Positions 6,990-9,918 of a stretch of 9,918 nt of DNA are shown here, piece by piece (the stretch's first letter is position 1; the number at the start of each line of letters is the position of its first letter). The notes beneath the pieces are model-generated. The model was not told the origin of the DNA. It searched no databases and saw only the letters and a program-made list of their open reading frames with translations. Source of the DNA: JACZWL01 sp046756445 (GTDB lineage Bacteria; Pseudomonadota; Gammaproteobacteria; Steroidobacterales; Woeseiaceae); NCBI GenBank assembly GCA_046756445.1, contig JBHHWI010000107.1:1-9918 (forward strand). Direction: 5' to 3'. A program made the translations under genes and the position numbers.

Positions 6990-8330
6990 ATGTCGACGAT
7001 GACGATCAACGAGACAGATCAGGTGCCTGACGAGCGGGACGGCAGCGACGAAGAGCGCCGCCGGTCGAGGTTCGTCCTGCTTTCCGAGGCGGGGATGGTC
7101 GCCGCCTGCGTCCTCGTCTTTTTCGGATTTCTGACGATGCTGATCAAGGCGATCTTTCCGTATGGAACGTCACTGATTATCGAGCCGGACGCTGACGACG
7201 GGATTACCGCTGTTGCTGGCGGCGAGGTCGAGCTCGGCATCAATGCCGGGTACGGGACGGTCGACGACCTTTTTGCGGGCGAGATTCTCAAGATTCAACG
7301 CCGCGTGCAGCACCGCAGCTCGAATGCCCTGACCTGGAATGACGCGAGTGTCGGCGACAAGGTCGTTCGCAAGGACGCCGTGCAGACCTTCGCCCGATCG
7401 ACGGCAGTGGTGGAGGTCAACCGCAGCAGCCAGCTGACGATGGGGGAGAATTCCCTGATCGTTTTCGATCAGCAGGAGGCCGACCCGTTCCTGAGCGACC
7501 AGAATTCGGTGCTGCTCATGGTCGACGGCGAGTTGTCGGGCAAGCTCTCGGGCGCTGACAAGTCACGATTCCGCTTCGGCGTCAACCTGCCGAACAGCGA
7601 TGTCGCGCTGCAGCCCCGAAGAGCCGGCGACGATGTCGAGTTTTTGATATCCGTTAACGATGATCAGTCCACCACGGTCAATATCCATGAAGGTACGGCA
7701 CAGATCGTGGGCAGCGACGGCAAGCTGAAGACGATCGGCGATCAGCAGTCGATCACGATCGATCCGACCGGATCGAAAGTCTCGGTGACCGACCTGTCAC
7801 ATGCGCCGAAGGTAACTGGCCCGGCGCACGACACGGCGGTGACCTACCGCAACGTGCCGGAGAAAATACAATTTGCATGGAATGCAGTCGCCGATGCCGA
7901 TCGCTACCACATCGTCATCGCGCGCGATCCCGGGTTTTCCGATCGCGTCGTTGACGACGATGTCATCGGCACGTCCTTCACGCACGGGGCGCTCGGTCCG
8001 GGAACCTATTACTGGCATGTCCGCAGCCGGGTCGGCTGGTCACAGAGTGAACGCAGCGCCGTACGGCGGTTGCAGGTTCGACAGGATCTCGATCCGCCGA
8101 TGCTGGAAGTCGATCCGCCACCCGAATCGATCCAGGCGGGCACATGGCGCCTGCACGGGCGCACCGATTCGGATGCAACAGTTTTCATAGATGAGACTCC
8201 CGTCGAGCACATCGGCGGCCAAATCGATCATCCTGTCGAATTGAACCCGGGCGCCAATGTCATCGTGGTGAAGGCTGTCGACGAGGTTGGAAACCTGAGC
8301 TATGCGCCACTGTTAGTTAACGCGAAGTGA
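6990..8330 (+). CDS. Inner-membrane-anchored FecR-domain protein with Fn3-like and Ig-like domains
   Basis: 446 residues, starting three bases after the previous stop. A short charged cytoplasmic tail (1-34, ending ERRRSR) precedes one membrane helix (about 35-52), so the rest should be periplasmic. The FecR domain is seen at about 131-159 (QTFARSTAVVEVNRSSQLTM.ENSLIVF) with its later strands at about 217-258. A fibronectin-III-like domain follows (about 272-364; IQFAWNAVADADRYHIVIA, 'GTYYWHVRSRVGWSQ'), then a C-terminal Ig-like domain (about 370-446; L.PGANVIVVKAVDEVGN) like the one in the giant barrel gene. Classical FecR proteins carry an N-terminal anti-sigma region of about 80 residues; here only about 34 residues lie inside, and no sigma factor gene is present in the window, so a FecI-type circuit is not supported. 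The periplasmic part probably senses or scaffolds the surface proteins or the neighbouring kinase; this is inference. Confidence 0.85.
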   Translation: MSTMTINETDQVPDERDGSDEERRRSRFVLLSEAGMVAACVLVFFGFLTMLIKAIFPYGTSLIIEPDADDGITAVAGGEVELGINAGYGTVDDLFAGEILKIQRRVQHRSSNALTWNDASVGDKVVRKDAVQTFARSTAVVEVNRSSQLTMGENSLIVFDQQEADPFLSDQNSVLLMVDGELSGKLSGADKSRFRFGVNLPNSDVALQPRRAGDDVEFLISVNDDQSTTVNIHEGTAQIVGSDGKLKTIGDQQSITIDPTGSKVSVTDLSHAPKVTGPAHDTAVTYRNVPEKIQFAWNAVADADRYHIVIARDPGFSDRVVDDDVIGTSFTHGALGPGTYYWHVRSRVGWSQSERSAVRRLQVRQDLDPPMLEVDPPPESIQAGTWRLHGRTDSDATVFIDETPVEHIGGQIDHPVELNPGANVIVVKAVDEVGNLSYAPLLVNAK

Positions 8331-8337
8331 TACCACC

Positions 8338-9918
8338 ATGAACATATTCTCATTCCCGATCCGACTGAAGGTTCTCGTAACCGTACTGGTAATCATCATG
8401 TTGGTCGTTGGGGTAATCACGGCGACGATGGCTAATCTGTTCCATGAGGACAAGACGGCTTATGTGCGGGACTTCAGCTCTGCCGTAACGAGCAACATGC
8501 AGGCCCAGGTCGAGACCATACTGGCGAGTCACCTGAGTGCGACCAGGGTGCTATCCGAAGTGCTTTTTGCCGACTATATCGATCCGGTCGCAAAGCAGCA
8601 GCTCGCCAGGCCGATATTCGTCGCGTATCCGGATCTGCTTGCCCTGGTCACAACCAGCGCCGATGGCGAGCCGGTATCGCTTTACAACAATGCCGCCCTT
8701 CGAACTGCGGGCATCGAGCCGGCCGAGGTCGTGGCCCTGTCATCTCGCGCCGAGTCGCAGGAGCAGGGAGTCGTGCAGGTCCACGGAGTCCTCGGTGACA
8801 CCGGCGCCATCAGCCTGACACTCGGTCACCGGCTGGCCGATGACGAGGACGAGCAGCCTGTCGTTGCGGTCATATCGTCCGCAGACCTTTCTCAGATTTT
8901 GCGCCGTGGCCGACCGTTCGATTCGGTGTTGCTCGATACCGGGCGTCAGCCGCTCGTATCTCTCGGCGACACCGGGGCCGCGCTGCCATGGGCCAGGCAG
9001 GCCCTGGAGAACTTCAAGGAAGTGGGGACGAGCGGCGTATTCGAGTATTCGGCAGACGGTCACGACTACGTTGCGGGTGTCGCCAAAACCTCCACCGGCA
9101 ATGTGATTGTCGTTACCCGCATATCAGCGACCGCCGCGTACCTGACCGCAAGGCAGCTTCTCGACGATCTCGTGTTCATAGGGCTGGTGATCGTCCTCCT
9201 TGCCGCCGTCTTCGGCGTGGTCGTGTCACGCCGGATCACGGGACCGCTGGAGCGGCTGTCGAAAGCCGTGCGCAAAATTGCCAAGGGAAACTTCGACGTC
9301 AACGTCGCGATTGCTTCGGCCGACGAAATCGGCGAGTTGTCCGTCTCATTCAATCACATGGCCGGCGAACTCAAGGAGCGGGAGGCGTCTTTGAAGAAAG
9401 CGCAGCATGCCCTCATTCAATCCGAGAAAATGGCGGCGGTCGGCACGCTCAGTGCCGGACTTGCTCACGAGGTCAAGAACCCGCTGTCTGCTGTACTCGG
9501 CTACGCCCAGCTGTCCAAGCGCAAACTGGAGCAACCGGAAGCGATCAGGGAACACCTGGACACGATCGAGACCGAGACCCGGCGCTGTAACGAGATCATC
9601 GGCAACCTCATGCAGTTCTCGCGTCAGGAGAAAGGTGAACATAGCGACATCTCTGTCAACGATGTCATCACGAAATCGATCGCGATCGTCGATCACCAGC
9701 TCTCGTTGAAAAACGTCAGCGTGAGCTTTGATCTCAACAATGAAATTCCCACCATATCGGGCAATGCCAACCAGTTACAGCAGGTGCTCATGAACCTGAT
9801 GATCAATGCGCAGCAGGCCATGGGCGATGACGGCGGCACGGTCGATGTTACAACTTTCGTCGACGGCGAAGCCGTCATGATCACGGTCTCCGATACCGGA
9901 CCGGGGATCGATGAAGAC
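8338..9918 (+). CDS. Membrane sensor histidine kinase (Cache-like sensor, HAMP, HisKA, HATPase), 3' end outside the window
   Basis: An open frame of 527 codons runs to the window edge without a stop. It starts seven bases after the FecR gene, with GAAGTGA as a weak ribosome site. Seen: membrane helix 1 (about 12-33), a periplasmic region of about 240 residues, membrane helix 2 (about 278-297), HAMP (about 298-350, RRITGPLERLSKAVRKI and 'ADEIGELSVSFNHMA'), HisKA with the H-box AHEVKNPLSAVLGYAQL and phospho-acceptor H377, the N-box NLMINA (N486, N490) and the G1 box DTGPGI (D519). The later ATP-binding boxes and any receiver domain are beyond the edge. The sensor resembles a Cache-type extracellular domain, though I cannot name the subtype. 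The family autophosphorylates on the His and passes phosphate to a response regulator Asp. No regulator is visible; one may follow downstream. The context suggests it watches the envelope structure made by the preceding genes. Confidence 0.93.
   Translation, partial: MNIFSFPIRLKVLVTVLVIIMLVVGVITATMANLFHEDKTAYVRDFSSAVTSNMQAQVETILASHLSATRVLSEVLFADYIDPVAKQQLARPIFVAYPDLLALVTTSADGEPVSLYNNAALRTAGIEPAEVVALSSRAESQEQGVVQVHGVLGDTGAISLTLGHRLADDEDEQPVVAVISSADLSQILRRGRPFDSVLLDTGRQPLVSLGDTGAALPWARQALENFKEVGTSGVFEYSADGHDYVAGVAKTSTGNVIVVTRISATAAYLTARQLLDDLVFIGLVIVLLAAVFGVVVSRRITGPLERLSKAVRKIAKGNFDVNVAIASADEIGELSVSFNHMAGELKEREASLKKAQHALIQSEKMAAVGTLSAGLAHEVKNPLSAVLGYAQLSKRKLEQPEAIREHLDTIETETRRCNEIIGNLMQFSRQEKGEHSDISVNDVITKSIAIVDHQLSLKNVSVSFDLNNEIPTISGNANQLQQVLMNLMINAQQAMGDDGGTVDVTTFVDGEAVMITVSDTGPGIDED

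Overview
The window looks like part of one operon from a Gram-negative, GC-rich bacterium, most likely a proteobacterium and probably gammaproteobacterial. The evidence is an outer-membrane beta-barrel with a C-terminal aromatic residue, an OmpA-type peptidoglycan-binding domain, FecR and HAMP/HisKA modules, and the resemblance of the leader RNA to proteobacterial GEMM-I RNAs. The taxonomic placement is inference. All genes are on the + strand and tightly packed. The operon promoter lies upstream of the window.

Region by region. 1-125 holds a cyclic-di-GMP-I (GEMM-I) riboswitch aptamer, cut at its 5' edge by the window start, followed by a strong intrinsic terminator. An alternative pairing (72-80 with 90-98) would form an antiterminator that uses the last strand of the aptamer. 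164-760 and 931(or 1024)-1626 encode two secreted proteins of about 200 residues with a DUF11-like fold. The 170-base gap between them contains two strong hairpins. 1626-6986 encodes a 1786-residue surface protein: signal peptide, invasin-like Ig domain, DUF11 domain, SdrD-type B domain, OmpA domain, further Ig-like domains and an outer-membrane beta-barrel. 6990-8330 encodes an inner-membrane-anchored FecR-domain protein with Fn3-like and Ig-like periplasmic domains. 8338 to the window end encodes a membrane histidine kinase with a Cache-like sensor, HAMP, HisKA and the start of the ATPase domain; its 3' end is outside the window.

How the genes may work together (inference). The second messenger c-di-GMP sets transcription of the operon through the leader. 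The two small secreted proteins and the giant barrel share a sequence signature at their mature N termini and a DUF11-type core, suggesting that they assemble together at the cell surface. The OmpA domain would tie the barrel to peptidoglycan. The FecR protein and the kinase could form the periplasm-to-cytoplasm arm of a signalling chain reporting on that surface assembly. I recognise each domain family, but not this combination as a named system.
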